Part shown: piece after piece, positions 53,766-62,982 of the stretch
Layout of the letters: every line of letters starts with the position of its first letter
Numbering within the stretch: position 1 is the stretch's first letter
From: Nothopassalora personata
Lineage: Eukaryota > Ascomycota > Dothideomycetes > Mycosphaerellales > Mycosphaerellaceae
Assembly: GCA_033816765.1 (NCBI GenBank)
Contig: CM066287.1
Location: forward strand, 2,542,001 to 2,606,000
Length of the DNA stretch: 64,000 nucleotides
Reading direction: 5' to 3'
Position numbers and translations under genes: made by a program
The notes under the pieces: model-generated
Databases searched by the model: none
The model's input: only the letters and a program-made list of their open reading frames with translations
What the model was told of the DNA's origin: nothing

Positions 53766-55110
53766 GTTTCTGGGTGCAGGGCCAAACAATCTCTCGTGGT
53801 GGAATTGATCGGTCTTTTGCCCGGCCTTGAAAGAAATGACGTCCTTGATGATCTGAAGAGGTGGTGGAAAGTCAGCGATGAGGTGAAGAGGGAAAAGAGG
53901 GGAAAGAGGTAGAAGAGGAAGAACAAGATGAAGCAACGTGCATTGTGTCTTGTGAGGTTGTTCGTGTGAGGTTGGGAAGAAGGAGTCCAGTGAGGTGAAC
54001 GTGCGTGGGCGCCGCGCGAGTAGCGAAGCCACGTGAAACGCATGTGACGTAAGCAAAAGGGTGGTGAGGCAAGACCGTACCTTCCTACACCAGGACCTGT
54101 AGCAGCGCTCGCCTATTGCGCCGTAGGGGTAGATCTGGTCGAAGTGCTTCTCGCAGAGCCAGTGATCGCACGGCGTGATCTGCTTGTAGTTGTTCGAATA
54201 TGGTTTGTGTGGGTGGCAGACGTAACAAGTATCGAGCCACTTCCGAGACCGGGTCGTCAGATGTCTGCAGAGCGGAGTCAGTATTGCAGCTCAGCAAGAA
54301 GCTCAGCGCGTGATCCAGTCCAGCGGGTTCCAGTGCAGCAGAATATCCAGTCAAAGCCAGTATCCAGGATGTGTCGGCTACGCAGTCGGAACAAGCCAAC
54401 AGTGACAGCAGTGACAGGTGGTGGGAGGTCCCAATGGCTCCTGCTCTGTGTTATTATCTGGTCAACGCGCAACGCATACGAGTGATAGTGTACCGACCAA
54501 GATATCGCGCGGCACAAAACTTCGTGTATGTAGTGGCTGATGTGCTGAGGCCGAGGGCCCGATGTAGGTCTGTCCGTACGTTGTATGTTGTGAGAGAAGC
54601 CAAAGTGGAAATTCTTGTTTGTTGTGACGAAGGAAAGAATCTTCATAGGGGGCACGGAGCTCAGAGATTAAGCGAGGTCCTCGAGTCCAGCGCGTGAGTG
54701 CCGCGTTTGTAGCGGGGTCATGTCAGCATGTGAAAGTGACACTCGTCTGGCTTGCCATAACCTCACGCCCCTTCACTTCACCGGACTGCTCAACGCCGGT
54801 ACCTGTGCTGAAAGTGGTCATGAACGAGCAAAAGCTGCACGTACATGTAACTTATCCCTCTGATTGCTCATCAGATATCTAACTGACCTCTAGTGATGCT
54901 CCCACGCCGGCTCATTCCGACAACCGAACTGCCGCTTCTTGACTTGGAAAATCGGAGACTTTCGCTGTGCTTGCAGAGTACTGCTTCGCGTGCGAGTTCC
55001 ATGCGTTGGACACCACACAGCTCTGTAGTCGCTTGATTCCGGGCTCTATCAAGAAAATTTTCGAGACTCACAAGCAGTGAGGGCAGTCACTGCCACTGGT
55101 GTACCCACAT
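53766..55110. other. Long upstream region of the RRM gene
   Basis: About 1345 bases. The first ~290 are probably transcribed leader of the RRM gene (CT-rich on its sense strand). A 104-codon minus-strand frame at 54085-54399 starts with ATG and is leucine-rich, but has no family match; it could be an upstream ORF or chance. Nothing else was recognised. Confidence 0.4.
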
Positions 55111-55828
55111 TTAGTCGAACTGGAAGGGCGGTCAGCAGAGTTTCAAAGTCAACACGACGAGTGTGCGTACCGGCGTAAGGAAGCTCTCCGCCACGAATCG
55201 GGCTCTCGCGTTTAACTAGCAGGCGTCAGTAGGGCGATATTGAAGACTAATGAAGATGCAAGAGCAAGAACTTACAAAGAGCTTCATCTCTGAAATCTCC
55301 TTGTCCACCTCCTCCATGAATTGTATTATGAAATCGACCAATTTGTGCTTCAACATCTCCTCCGTGTGGAAGTTGGTGATCAAGAACGAGATGTCATATC
55401 CCTGCAATGTGTCAGCAGTTCCTCCAACCTCCACTTGTGCCTTCACGTACGGGTACAGGCTTCCTCCTCAAGATGAAGAAAGCTTCAGCTCTCTGGGTCA
55501 AGAACCGCGTGAACTTATGTACCAGGATGTGCTCAATCTCGTCTGCCTGCTTGATCCGTATGCTGACTCGTACGCTGTTCACCGAAGGCTCCACCAGCAC
55601 ACGCTCTTCTTGATTGCGGGACACAGTAAGTGGGTTGAGTAGCACTTCTGGTGATGTCTTCGCTTCGATCTCGGGTACATTGTGTCTTTCGGAGGCCTGC
55701 GATGCGAAGTTGGATAGGGAGAGGGCGGCTGTGAGTGTCTGCCGCACGCAAGACAAATATGGGCGCAGTGATTGCGACTAGTACTGGTCAGCGTCGCGTA
55801 GAGAATCGTTGAGGGCTTCGCGGACCAT
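55111..55828 (-). CDS. arpc4: Arp2/3 complex subunit 4 (ARPC4, 20 kDa)
   Basis: 169 residues from five exons; introns 55778-55825, 55402-55450, 55216-55275 and 55120-55170. The coding parts total 510 bases. The protein reads [21 protein letters not shown] near the start, then [91 protein letters not shown] and SFLTPFD. It matches ARPC4 over its whole length. ARPC4 forms the core of the branched-actin nucleator with ARPC2. The ATG exon (55826-55828) holds only the start codon and its intron has a weak donor (GTCCGC), so the start is the least certain part. The last exon is 9 bases. Confidence 0.85.
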
Positions 55829-55913
55829 GATCGAGATCCGTGTCGCATGCAATTACTGTTACTTCTTTTTGGTAGTGCTGAAATCGTGTCTCCGAGGGCT
55901 TTCACCGAACTCT

Positions 55914-56506
55914 ATGTCAAATACCATGCGTCGCTGCCTCCAAAGCCGAAGGTGAGGTCGTCACAGCCAACTGCGCTCCGCGTCGCCCCACTTCAACCAC
56001 AACCCTGGGACTTGGATCGTCCTAACAACACGACCTTAGAACACAACACCACCGATACATCGTAAGACGAGAGCTGACATCCGTGGTAGTAGGATTTGCT
56101 TTGTATTACCATCCTGGCACATATTCGAGAGTACCCAGAGCAAGACCAGCACTGCTGAATTGTATAGCACGCTTGCAACACATTTACGCAAAAGTGTCGC
56201 CCTTGGTCGACTTGCCTCTGGAGCTACTGGTGCAACTACTGGACAAGTGGTGGGAGGGAGCTCAGACGTGGCAAAGGTCTTACGAAACTCTGTGTCTGCC
56301 AGAGGAGGTATCTCGAAGCTCATTCATTCTACCATTCCGGACTCAACACCAGAATCATCGACATCTACCGACAAAGCATCAAGGAGCTTGATGCTACAGG
56401 TACATTCATCTGTGACCTCTCGTGCACAAGAATACGGGAACGTTGCGCATCAGTCTCCGTGGGTGTGGATGCGATGAGAATACAGCTCGGGCTGAAAACG
56501 CTGTAA
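55914..56506 (+). CDS. Small four-exon orphan protein (113 aa), possible mitochondrial import
   Basis: Hand-built gene: exons 55914-55951, 56040-56061, 56139-56399 and 56486-56506. Introns 55952-56039 (CTAAC branch before CCTTAG), 56062-56138 and 56400-56485 keep the frame and the total is 342 bases. The product begins MSNTMRRCLQSRRTQ, with several Arg and no acids (possible mitochondrial presequence). It continues SKTSTAELYSTLATHLRKS, GRLASGATGATTGQVVGGSSD, SARGGISKLIHSTI and ends SLMLQLGLKTL. Codon choice looks coding (GTC GCC CTT, AAG GTC, ATC TCG AAG CTC). No family was recognised. It starts only 85 bases from the arpc4 ATG, on the other strand. Alternative frames here are weaker. Confidence 0.55.
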
Positions 56507-56696
56507 TCGATTCTGATAACAAAGAAGGAACGGACGCCCTTGCTCGGGCCTGAAGCGCCTGGATATTGGGAGCTTTGAAAGTCTAGCCAATCCTTTTGAA
56601 GAGCACACTGCACCAGGAAATGTTCATCCAGAATCAGCAGGTTGCTGATGACCTGCGAATATATTGAAATTTTCCGGTATCGATAGCATCGCATTC

Positions 56697-57113
56697 TCAA
56701 TAGGGCTCGACACAAGCAAGCTTTGCCTTTGGCGGTTCTGCCAGAGTACTCTTGACCTTCTCCTCCACATTCGCCTTAACCCTCTCCTTCATCTACTTAT
56801 CGGCTTCTAGCCTCTTCTCCAACGCCATGGTCTGTCCCTCACTCGCATCGAACGCGGCATAGTCGCCAGCACCATCTCGTCCTGTCTTCCTCATTTCATC
56901 CTTTATCTGGAGAACCTGCTCATTCCGAATCGTGTCAACACCATCGCCGACCGTTTGCGCGAGATCGAAGCCTTGATACACACCGGTATCACTCAGCTCT
57001 TTGGGACTATAGTAGTTTCCTGCACCGCCTCTTCCTGAATGTGCGTACTGCTGTTCTTCACGAAGTGGTGGGGGTTGAGACACCTCCTCGCCTGGGGATG
57101 GAACTGCGAACAC
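56697..57113 (-). pseudogene. DUF3602 (GRGGAGN-repeat) gene, C-terminal part with premature stop
   Basis: Minus-strand frame with the DUF3602 motif: QYAHSGRGGAGNYYSPKEL and a second, weaker copy GRDGAGDYAAF. A TAG stop lies at 56793-56795 after KRLEADK, but the same frame goes straight on for 32 more codons (MKERVKANVEEKVKSTLAEPPKAKL) to a TGA ending at 56697; that is how these proteins normally end. No ATG precedes the frame; it opens after a TAG near 57125. A start-containing piece of the same family lies at 58926-59045, beyond the AT-rich island. The two together look like a single broken gene. DUF3602 includes yeast Par32, a phosphoprotein of nitrogen/TOR signalling. Confidence 0.65.
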
Positions 57114-57316
57114 ACTACTGCACTACCATCTCCCCGTGGACCTGAGCGGGCCCAACACCGAACAAATCCTTCTCAGCTGGACATGAACCTTTCGTGAAGT
57201 CTGTGGGCAGCTCACGATTTCGTCTAGGGGAAGCTCACATTCGCACTAAGCAATCAATTGCCATCAAATAGGGAATATCCACCCCCTAGCCGTCCGCTGC
57301 ATCCCACGAGATCCTC

Positions 57317-57346
57317 CCTCCCTTCGGGAGGGCCCTTCGGGGGCCC
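57317..57346. repeat. Two adjoining GC-rich inverted repeats
   Basis: CCTCCC-TTC-GGGAGG (57317-57331) and GGGCCC-TTCGG-GGGCCC (57330-57346) are perfect inverted repeats that overlap by two bases. Both would fold into stable 6-bp stems. They stand out in otherwise AT-leaning DNA. Confidence 0.7.
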
Positions 57347-57513
57347 CTCCTACCGTGGTTTTGCTTCGGCTACAGGATATCATAGATGCTATTACCCTCG
57401 CCGGGCGGGCAAGCGCATTTTGGTGTGCTAGAGGCTAATCAAATTTTGAATGATGACTAAGACCGGAGCTGCCCCTAGGCGAAATCATGAGCTGCCCATA
57501 GACTTTACGTGAA

Positions 57514-57780
57514 CCGTTGAGCGATTGAATCGGCAAAGGTGTGCCGGCACCATACTCGCCAGGAGAAGACCAGTGATGTATTGGAGACGTAATTGCCTTT
57601 CGCAATACGTCCAACGTCTTACATAGATCGCAAAGACTATTTCTAAGACAGATCCGTTGAGCGATTGAATCTGCAAAGGTGGTACTATACTCGCTAGGAG
57701 AAGACTAGTAATGAATCGGAGACGTGAGTGCGTCTTACAATACGTCCAACGTCTTGGACCGTAAAGACCGTTTCTAACAA
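57514..57780. repeat. Diverged tandem duplication, 140-bp period
   Basis: Unit A 57514-57653 and unit B 57654-57780 share CCGTTGAGCGATTGAAT at the start, GGAGAAGAC-like and AATACGTCCAACGTCTT blocks in the same order. Differences between aligned parts include GCCAGG/GCTAGG, GACCAG/GACTAG and AGTGATG/AGTAATG: all CpA to TpA (or its complement). This matches repeat-induced point mutation. It lies just upstream of the secreted-protein gene. Confidence 0.8.
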
Positions 57781-57883
57781 GCGTACATGTACTGGAATTT
57801 TAAGAACAGCTCGCCGCGCCTCATTAGCTAGAAGATTTGTAACTAGCAACAAGACAGAACAGAACTCGACACTAGCAACAACT

Positions 57884-58246
57884 ATGAAATCCTTCCTACT
57901 TTCACTACTCTCCGCAGCGGCACTCCCGTGGTGCTTGGTTACAGGAGACACTATGTGGTGCGAATCTAAGGGCACGAATGGTAATGGATCCTGCGAGAAT
58001 AGACATCTAAATACCTATTGTGTAAGTCGATTGTGGATGAAATGGATAGACAACGTATCCATACTAGATCTTGGCGAATCTCTATCTACTAGGTTTTCTA
58101 ATACGTATTCTTTATAGTGCGGAGAGAGTCAAGTCTCAAGTTTTAATATCTGGAGAGATACCAATGGCGAAACTAGAGACAAAAGTGGGAATTATTTCTG
58201 TTTCGCTGCGGACGGGCACACTGAGGGAAACCGAATGTGTGCTTAG
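57884..58246 (+). CDS. Small cysteine-rich secreted protein (candidate effector)
   Basis: 88 residues, exons 57884-58021 and 58118-58246; intron 58022-58117 (GTAAGT ... TTTATAG). The N-terminus MKSFLLSLLSAAALPWCLVTG is a strong signal peptide. The mature part is ~67 residues with six cysteines in the order C-C-CC-C-C (MWC, GSC, TYCCG, YFC, RMCA), enough for three disulphides. It is rich in Gly, Asn, Ser and Asp and has no membrane anchor. No known family was recognised. Both exons are open and the splice joins two cysteine codons precisely, so the gene seems intact although it lies in an AT-rich, RIP-like island. Size, signal and location are those of plant- or microbe-directed effectors; that role is inferred. 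Confidence 0.75.
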
Positions 58247-58925
58247 TAAGACATAATGTCACGATTTAAAGCGTGTACTTAGGCCATAGTATCGCGTTAT
58301 AAAAAGTTGATTGCTATCACTTGATTTGGGCTCATATATTGGGTGTTTCAAAAGCAAGTAGTGTATTGCATGTAGAATTGAAGGTGCTGCGAATGAAAAT
58401 GCTATAGGTGACTAATCAAAGTGACCTGTTTCTTGGCGGCAGATGCCTTAGGTTTGATGGGCTGCAGCCTAATTGTACTTAGATCGCGACATACCCCCTG
58501 AGCTCTTACGCGCTGTAGGTAAATAAGCTGACTTATATACAACCGTATAATCCCATAGGCCTATACTCCCTATCTATTTATTACCTAAATACCCTGATAA
58601 CGTTAGTATCCTTTTTCTATATCTCTTTCTTATTTAATATAGTAATAGCCTATATATCTACTCAATATTAATACGAGCCTATTATATCCTATTTTCGATG
58701 ATATTACTATTAAGTAGTATTAGTAAGTACTATGAGGCTAGAGTAAGTAGTAGGTAGATTACCTTACTCTATATAGCTAGTAGCCTAATCTATATCTTAA
58801 GCTAAAGAAGTAGCGAGCTCTCCAATACGCTATCTTGACCTCTCCTCGCTAGTATCTACGACACCTATATAATAGCGAGTCCTATAAAAAGAACTACCTC
58901 TAATCTAGCCTTATTCATCTTCAGA

Positions 58926-59045
58926 CTATAACTGCGAGAACAATTTGGCTACATCCTGGCCTGCTTTAAGGACTGTTGCGAGACGTTTCTTCTCCTGCTC
59001 AACCGCTTGAATATTGCCGGCATCGCCACGACCTGCGTACGGCAT
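58926..59045 (-). pseudogene. DUF3602 gene, N-terminal fragment
   Basis: A 39-codon minus-strand frame from ATG 59045 to TAG 58926. It starts MPYAGRGDAGNIQAVEQEKK, the usual first segment of DUF3602 proteins (GRGGAGNIQAVxQE), with Asp for the second Gly. It continues RLATVLKAGQDVAKLFSQ and then stops right at the edge of the AT-rich island. The matching C-terminal part is at 56697-57113. It could instead be a small separate paralogue; the split-gene reading is preferred because the pieces fit in order and strand. Confidence 0.55.
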
Positions 59046-59493
59046 GCTTGGGAGAAGGCGAGACAATGGCGTGGAAGAGCAACGGCAAGGGTCATTGAGA
59101 AAGAACTGGCGTCACCTTTGTGCCCAGATACAACGTGGACAAGAAGTCATTCATCCACAGAAGCTTCATTCGCAACCTGCTCCCAAGAATGCGTGATCAC
59201 TATACATTACCAAGCTATTGTGGTTTCGGTCCTCAACGCCTGACCGTACTCACGATGCCTTATCTCGGTCATCGATAATGGCTGCGGCGATTGGAATGGC
59301 TCGCCTCTCGGCCGGCGCTAGGTATTCTAGCAGCCAATTGTTGAGAGCAAGCCGAAGCCATTCCGGAGGATATCGTAGCAAAACTAAGCGTCGGCGCATG
59401 CGTACTTCTTCTTGAAGATTATGATATAGCATAGCATTACCCATCAAGAGTATCATTGACTACGCAACGGCCCTCACCAATCTCCCACATTGT
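59046..59493. other. Gene-poor stretch, one possible minus-strand exon
   Basis: About 450 bases. A minus-strand frame at 59250-59456 (MRRRLVLLRYPPEWLRLALNNWLLEYL, APAERRAIPIAAAI) reads protein-like and ends at a good donor, GTGAGTAC. A partner exon could not be settled. It is left as a possible exon or relic. Confidence 0.3.
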
Positions 59494-60147
59494 ATGCCTG
59501 GACCTGAGAACCACGAACCTAGTCCGGTGACAGGCATTGCAATCGATAAAATGACGACCAAGAAGTCTTTCCTTCTCAGCCTGCCTCCAGAGCTAAGAAA
59601 CCACATCTGCGAGATCGTTGCTGCGAACACCGAACGTCTAGTCATTCGCCATGGTTCCATTAGACCGCATCCTTTCAGCCAGGTCTCCCACCAGATCCAG
59701 CACGAATTCAATTCAATCTTCACAGCGTGCATCAAAGAAAGTACGCCGAGTGTGAAGCCCAAAAACATTTTGATCCAACTGGAGGACTTCGACTTTCTCT
59801 CTACAGTGCAGGCCATCGATCGTTGCTTCCATGATCTAGAAACGGTCTTTGACATCGAAGTCCGCGTTACTAAACAGCTCTATCGGAGCGATTGGGAGAG
59901 GCTATGGCCCTGGGTGCGGTTCTGTGACGAATTGACGTTCCAGAAGGATGATACTTCCACAGATGTCCGGTCGAAGTACAAGGTCCATACGCCGCTAGGG
60001 ATCTGCAACAACCATGTGGCATGCCACGAGCTTTACATCGAATCCGTGACGTACATTCTCCATGGCAACCCCGGTGGCATACATGCGTCGGCAGGCTACA
60101 GGCAGATCGAAAAGATCAGAGCAGCGCTGGGTGGCGGACTCCTGTAA
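59494..60147 (+). CDS. F-box-like fungal protein
   Basis: 217 residues, no introns. The region KKSFLLSLPPELRNHICEIV (~24-43) is the short F-box-like start common in hundreds of dothideomycete proteins (LLxLPxELRNxIYE). It is followed by HPFSQVSHQIQHEF, the usual 'all vs. Q...' companion segment. The rest (QLEDFDFLSTVQAIDR, DWERLWPWVRFCDEL) has no named domain. Such proteins may be substrate adaptors of SCF ubiquitin ligases or simply F-box-derived; the target is unknown. The ATG at 59551 (MTTKKSF) is an alternative start. Confidence 0.75.
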   Translation: MPGPENHEPSPVTGIAIDKMTTKKSFLLSLPPELRNHICEIVAANTERLVIRHGSIRPHPFSQVSHQIQHEFNSIFTACIKESTPSVKPKNILIQLEDFDFLSTVQAIDRCFHDLETVFDIEVRVTKQLYRSDWERLWPWVRFCDELTFQKDDTSTDVRSKYKVHTPLGICNNHVACHELYIESVTYILHGNPGGIHASAGYRQIEKIRAALGGGLL

Positions 60148-61135
60148 ATATTAGCTAGCCAGCGGAGTGAAGCGACTTCACGATGTCATGTTGTTTATAT
60201 CGTTCGGCGCCTCGAAGAACATCCTGTGGCGCAGCATCCGTGCTCGTTCCTAACTGCGAACTCCGTGCCAGGTGCTCGGAAAGGAGCGTGCCGTCAATGG
60301 CTAGCGACGGCCGGTAGCGATTCTCTCCTGAATGAGTCATATGTTTTGTTTCCCATGATCAAGATTGCCCTCATGTTCATGTATGGCCCCGAACGAGCGG
60401 ATACCTACCGTGTTGAGATGAGCGTGCCTGCCGTATGCTGCTGCGCCGGCAGATATCCGATGCGACCGAGCCACGAGGCGTTGTCTCAAATCGTTCCAAC
60501 GATCAGAGCAGCAAACCGCGCTGTTCGTACATCCACAGGCTGAATGGCTTCAAGTGAGAGCGAGCTCAGAAGTCCAAACCGTGTACCAGGCGGTGAGCAG
60601 CACCAAGCAAGGTGCCTTGCCTCGTACTGCGAACGCACCGAGGGCACGAGCCGGGAACGAGAGAATGGGTAGGCAGGCAGGATAGCAGCAGGTGCAGGTT
60701 CAGGTGCTCCAGTAGTGGAGGTGGAGAAAATGCACCTGCAGCAACCGATTGTTGACCACGATTGGCAAGCTTGACGCACCGCACAGCAAGCTCGTTTCTC
60801 ATGATTCTCCTCCGACCTCCTCTCTCTTCTCACCACAACATCAGATGTCGGCACAATAGCAGCATTCTCGCACCGCATTCTCGATCTTCTTCAGCTCGCC
60901 ACCACCCCTCTCCAACACTTGCGCTCACGCCCACCGCCCCCTCCTCCGCTCCGCTCCGGTGCGATGCTCCTGCCCCGCCTCCACAGCTCATTTTGCTAAT
61001 CGACCCTCGTCCAAACAGCTAATCACACGCAAGCTCCCGACTCAAAGCTTAGCCGGGACATCGCACTGGGTCCAGCTTCCTGCAACGCATTCACACCCGC
61101 ACTCGACATCGTCCCGACAGCTTTCACCTCTCACA
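60148..61135. promoter_or_regulatory. Long upstream region of the KH-domain gene
   Basis: About 990 bases. The last ~300 before the ATG are strongly C/T-rich on the plus strand, as in 5' leaders of highly expressed fungal genes. The rest holds nothing recognised. Confidence 0.4.
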
Positions 61136-62270
61136 ATGTCGGCCGAGGACGCATCGCCCGCCGTGGACTCGGGCATTGACAACCTCGCTGATAAGATCGG
61201 CGCCCTCAACACGGACGACAGACCACGCACCGAGGAGGAATACGCTCAGACACAGCTCACTCTGCGTGCCATTGTAACATCCAAAGAAGCTGGTGTTATC
61301 ATTGGCAAGGCCGGCCAGAACGTCGCCGACCTGCGTGAGAAGACAGGCGTGCGTGCAGGCGTCAGCAAAGTCGTCCCTGGAGTTCATGACCGCGTCCTTA
61401 CCGTCACCGGAGCTTTGACGGGGATCGCCGACGCGTATGGCCTCGTAGCCGACAGCTTGGTCAAGGGAGCACCTCAAATGGGCATGGGCGGAGTGGTCGG
61501 AAATCCTAACACGCATCGTATGCATTTCTCACGCACAACACCTAACGAGACCACGCTAACACACTCCAGCGATCCGCTTACTCATTTCTCACAACCAAAT
61601 GGGCACCATTATCGGCAGACAGGGATTGAAGATTAAGCAGATACAAGATGCATCTGGCGTGCGTATGGTCGCTCAGAAGGAGATGCTCCCACAATCGACT
61701 GAACGCATAGTGGAAGTTCAGGGTACACCGGACGGCATCCAGAAAGCTGTATGGGAGATTGGCAAGTGCCTTGTGGATGATGAACAACGTGGATACGGCA
61801 CTGTTCTGTACAGTCCGGCTGTGCGTGTGCAAGGCGGCGGTCCACCTCTCAATGGCACTGGAGCTCCTCCCGGCCCCGGTGCAGGCTACGGTGCTCCACG
61901 CAGCTACAACCGCACTGGCAACGGCGCTGACTTCACCGGCGCTGCACCTGCCCCATACTCTCCCCGACGCGAGCAAGGCCCACCACCAACCACAAACGAG
62001 GATGGCGAGGACATTCAAACTCAAAACATCAGCATACCCGCCGATATGGTCGGCTGTATCATCGGACGTGGAGGCAGCAAGATCAGCGAGATTCGCAAGA
62101 GCTCTGGTGCACGCATCTCGATTGCAAAGGTACCCCACGATGAGACTGGCGAGCGCATGTTCACGATCACCGGCGGTCCAGCTGCCAATGAGAAGGCACT
62201 GTACCTGCTCTACGAGAACCTCGAGGCGGAGAAGATGCGTCGGAGCCAGATCCCAGAGGCGGCCGCCTAG
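61136..62270 (+). CDS. Three-KH-domain RNA-binding protein (PCBP/Pbp2-like)
   Basis: 360 residues, one intron 61518-61569 joining NTHP to IRLLISHNQMG. KH1 (~40-105): LRAIVTSKEAGVIIGKAGQNV with GxxG loop GKAG. KH2 (~130-200): RLLISHNQMGTIIGRQGLKIKQIQ with GRQG. A Gly/Pro-rich linker (~205-285) follows. KH3 (~290-355): ISIPADMVGCIIGRGGSKISEIR with GRGG. The order and linker match the poly(C)-binding group (human PCBP, yeast Pbp2/Hek2, fission yeast Rnc1), which bind C-rich RNA and control mRNA stability and telomere or stress responses. All three GxxG loops are intact. Confidence 0.92.
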
Positions 62271-62982
62271 AATGGACCGGTTCATGGTGCTGCATACCCA
62301 CCGTCACAGCCTATCCCGCCGTCCCTCCTGGGTCATTAATGCGCCACGAATACCATCGACCAGACTGATTCGACTTCCTCGACACAACTGCAGCACATGG
62401 GCACGAAATCTTCATGTTCTCTTCATGCCTAATGACCATCATGACATTTACGCCTCGACGAAGGACGAATCAAAAGCTTAATTGGCGTCTCCTCAGGCGG
62501 ATTTACCCCAACATGCTCGCCGCCAACATCATCCTTCCAGGTGTCGCGAGCCGACACTTACGACCATCAGCAAAATGAACACTACGAACCACCACGAGTT
62601 CCAGTACCGCTCAACTGTGTTGAGTATCGCTTTCCCAAAAAGGCGAGGGTGTCTTTGAAGTCTGTCGCTCGGCAGGCTTGGAATGATTTGTTGGCATAGC
62701 GTTATACCAATCCCGTTATCTGCCGGAGTAGTGATACCAATGGAATAAAGCGAGTTTACTTGATGCGTACAGCCACACTGCAAAAGCTGCTAATGGACCT
62801 CTCATTCCAACAATCTTGACTTGAGCGTGGAACAGGCTCCCGGCCCAATAAATATAACGCCGTAAACACCTTAGTGCTCAATGCCAGACCCCAATACCCG
62901 TCTCCCAGGCCAGTCCGTGATGGGTTCATCCATTCCCAAGAACTCCACGCGTCATCCCATCATGATGCATATTGTCTGCCAC
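62271..62982. other. Intergenic, convergent 3' ends
   Basis: About 710 bases between the stops of the KH gene and the Yippee gene. A minus-strand open frame at 62529-62783 lacks an ATG and is not convincing. Confidence 0.5.

Larger units (their letters stand above)
57110..58929. mobile_element. AT-rich, RIP-like insertion island (about 1.8 kb)
   Basis: Stretch between the two DUF3602 pieces. Left end has mixed composition, including two GC-rich inverted repeats at 57317-57346. A tandem duplication follows at 57514-57780, then the secreted-protein gene, then very AT-rich DNA from about 58260 to 58900, where TA, CTA and TAG words dominate. The 8-base word AACTGCGA occurs at 57102-57109 and at 58930-58937, flanking the island in direct orientation, as a target-site duplication would. 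No transposase or terminal inverted repeat was found, so the kind of element is unknown. Confidence 0.5.

Noticed and set aside
54085..54399. 104-codon minus-strand frame upstream of the RRM gene
   Set aside because: It has an ATG and is Leu-rich, but no splice partner, family resemblance or coding-type codon bias was evident.
56793..56795. Programmed stop-codon readthrough
   Set aside because: UAG followed by AUG is not a known readthrough context, and the gene shows other damage, so a nonsense mutation is simpler.
62529..62783. 84-codon minus-strand frame with a hydrophobic end
   Set aside because: No ATG, lies in the 3' regions of two convergent genes, and has no family resemblance.
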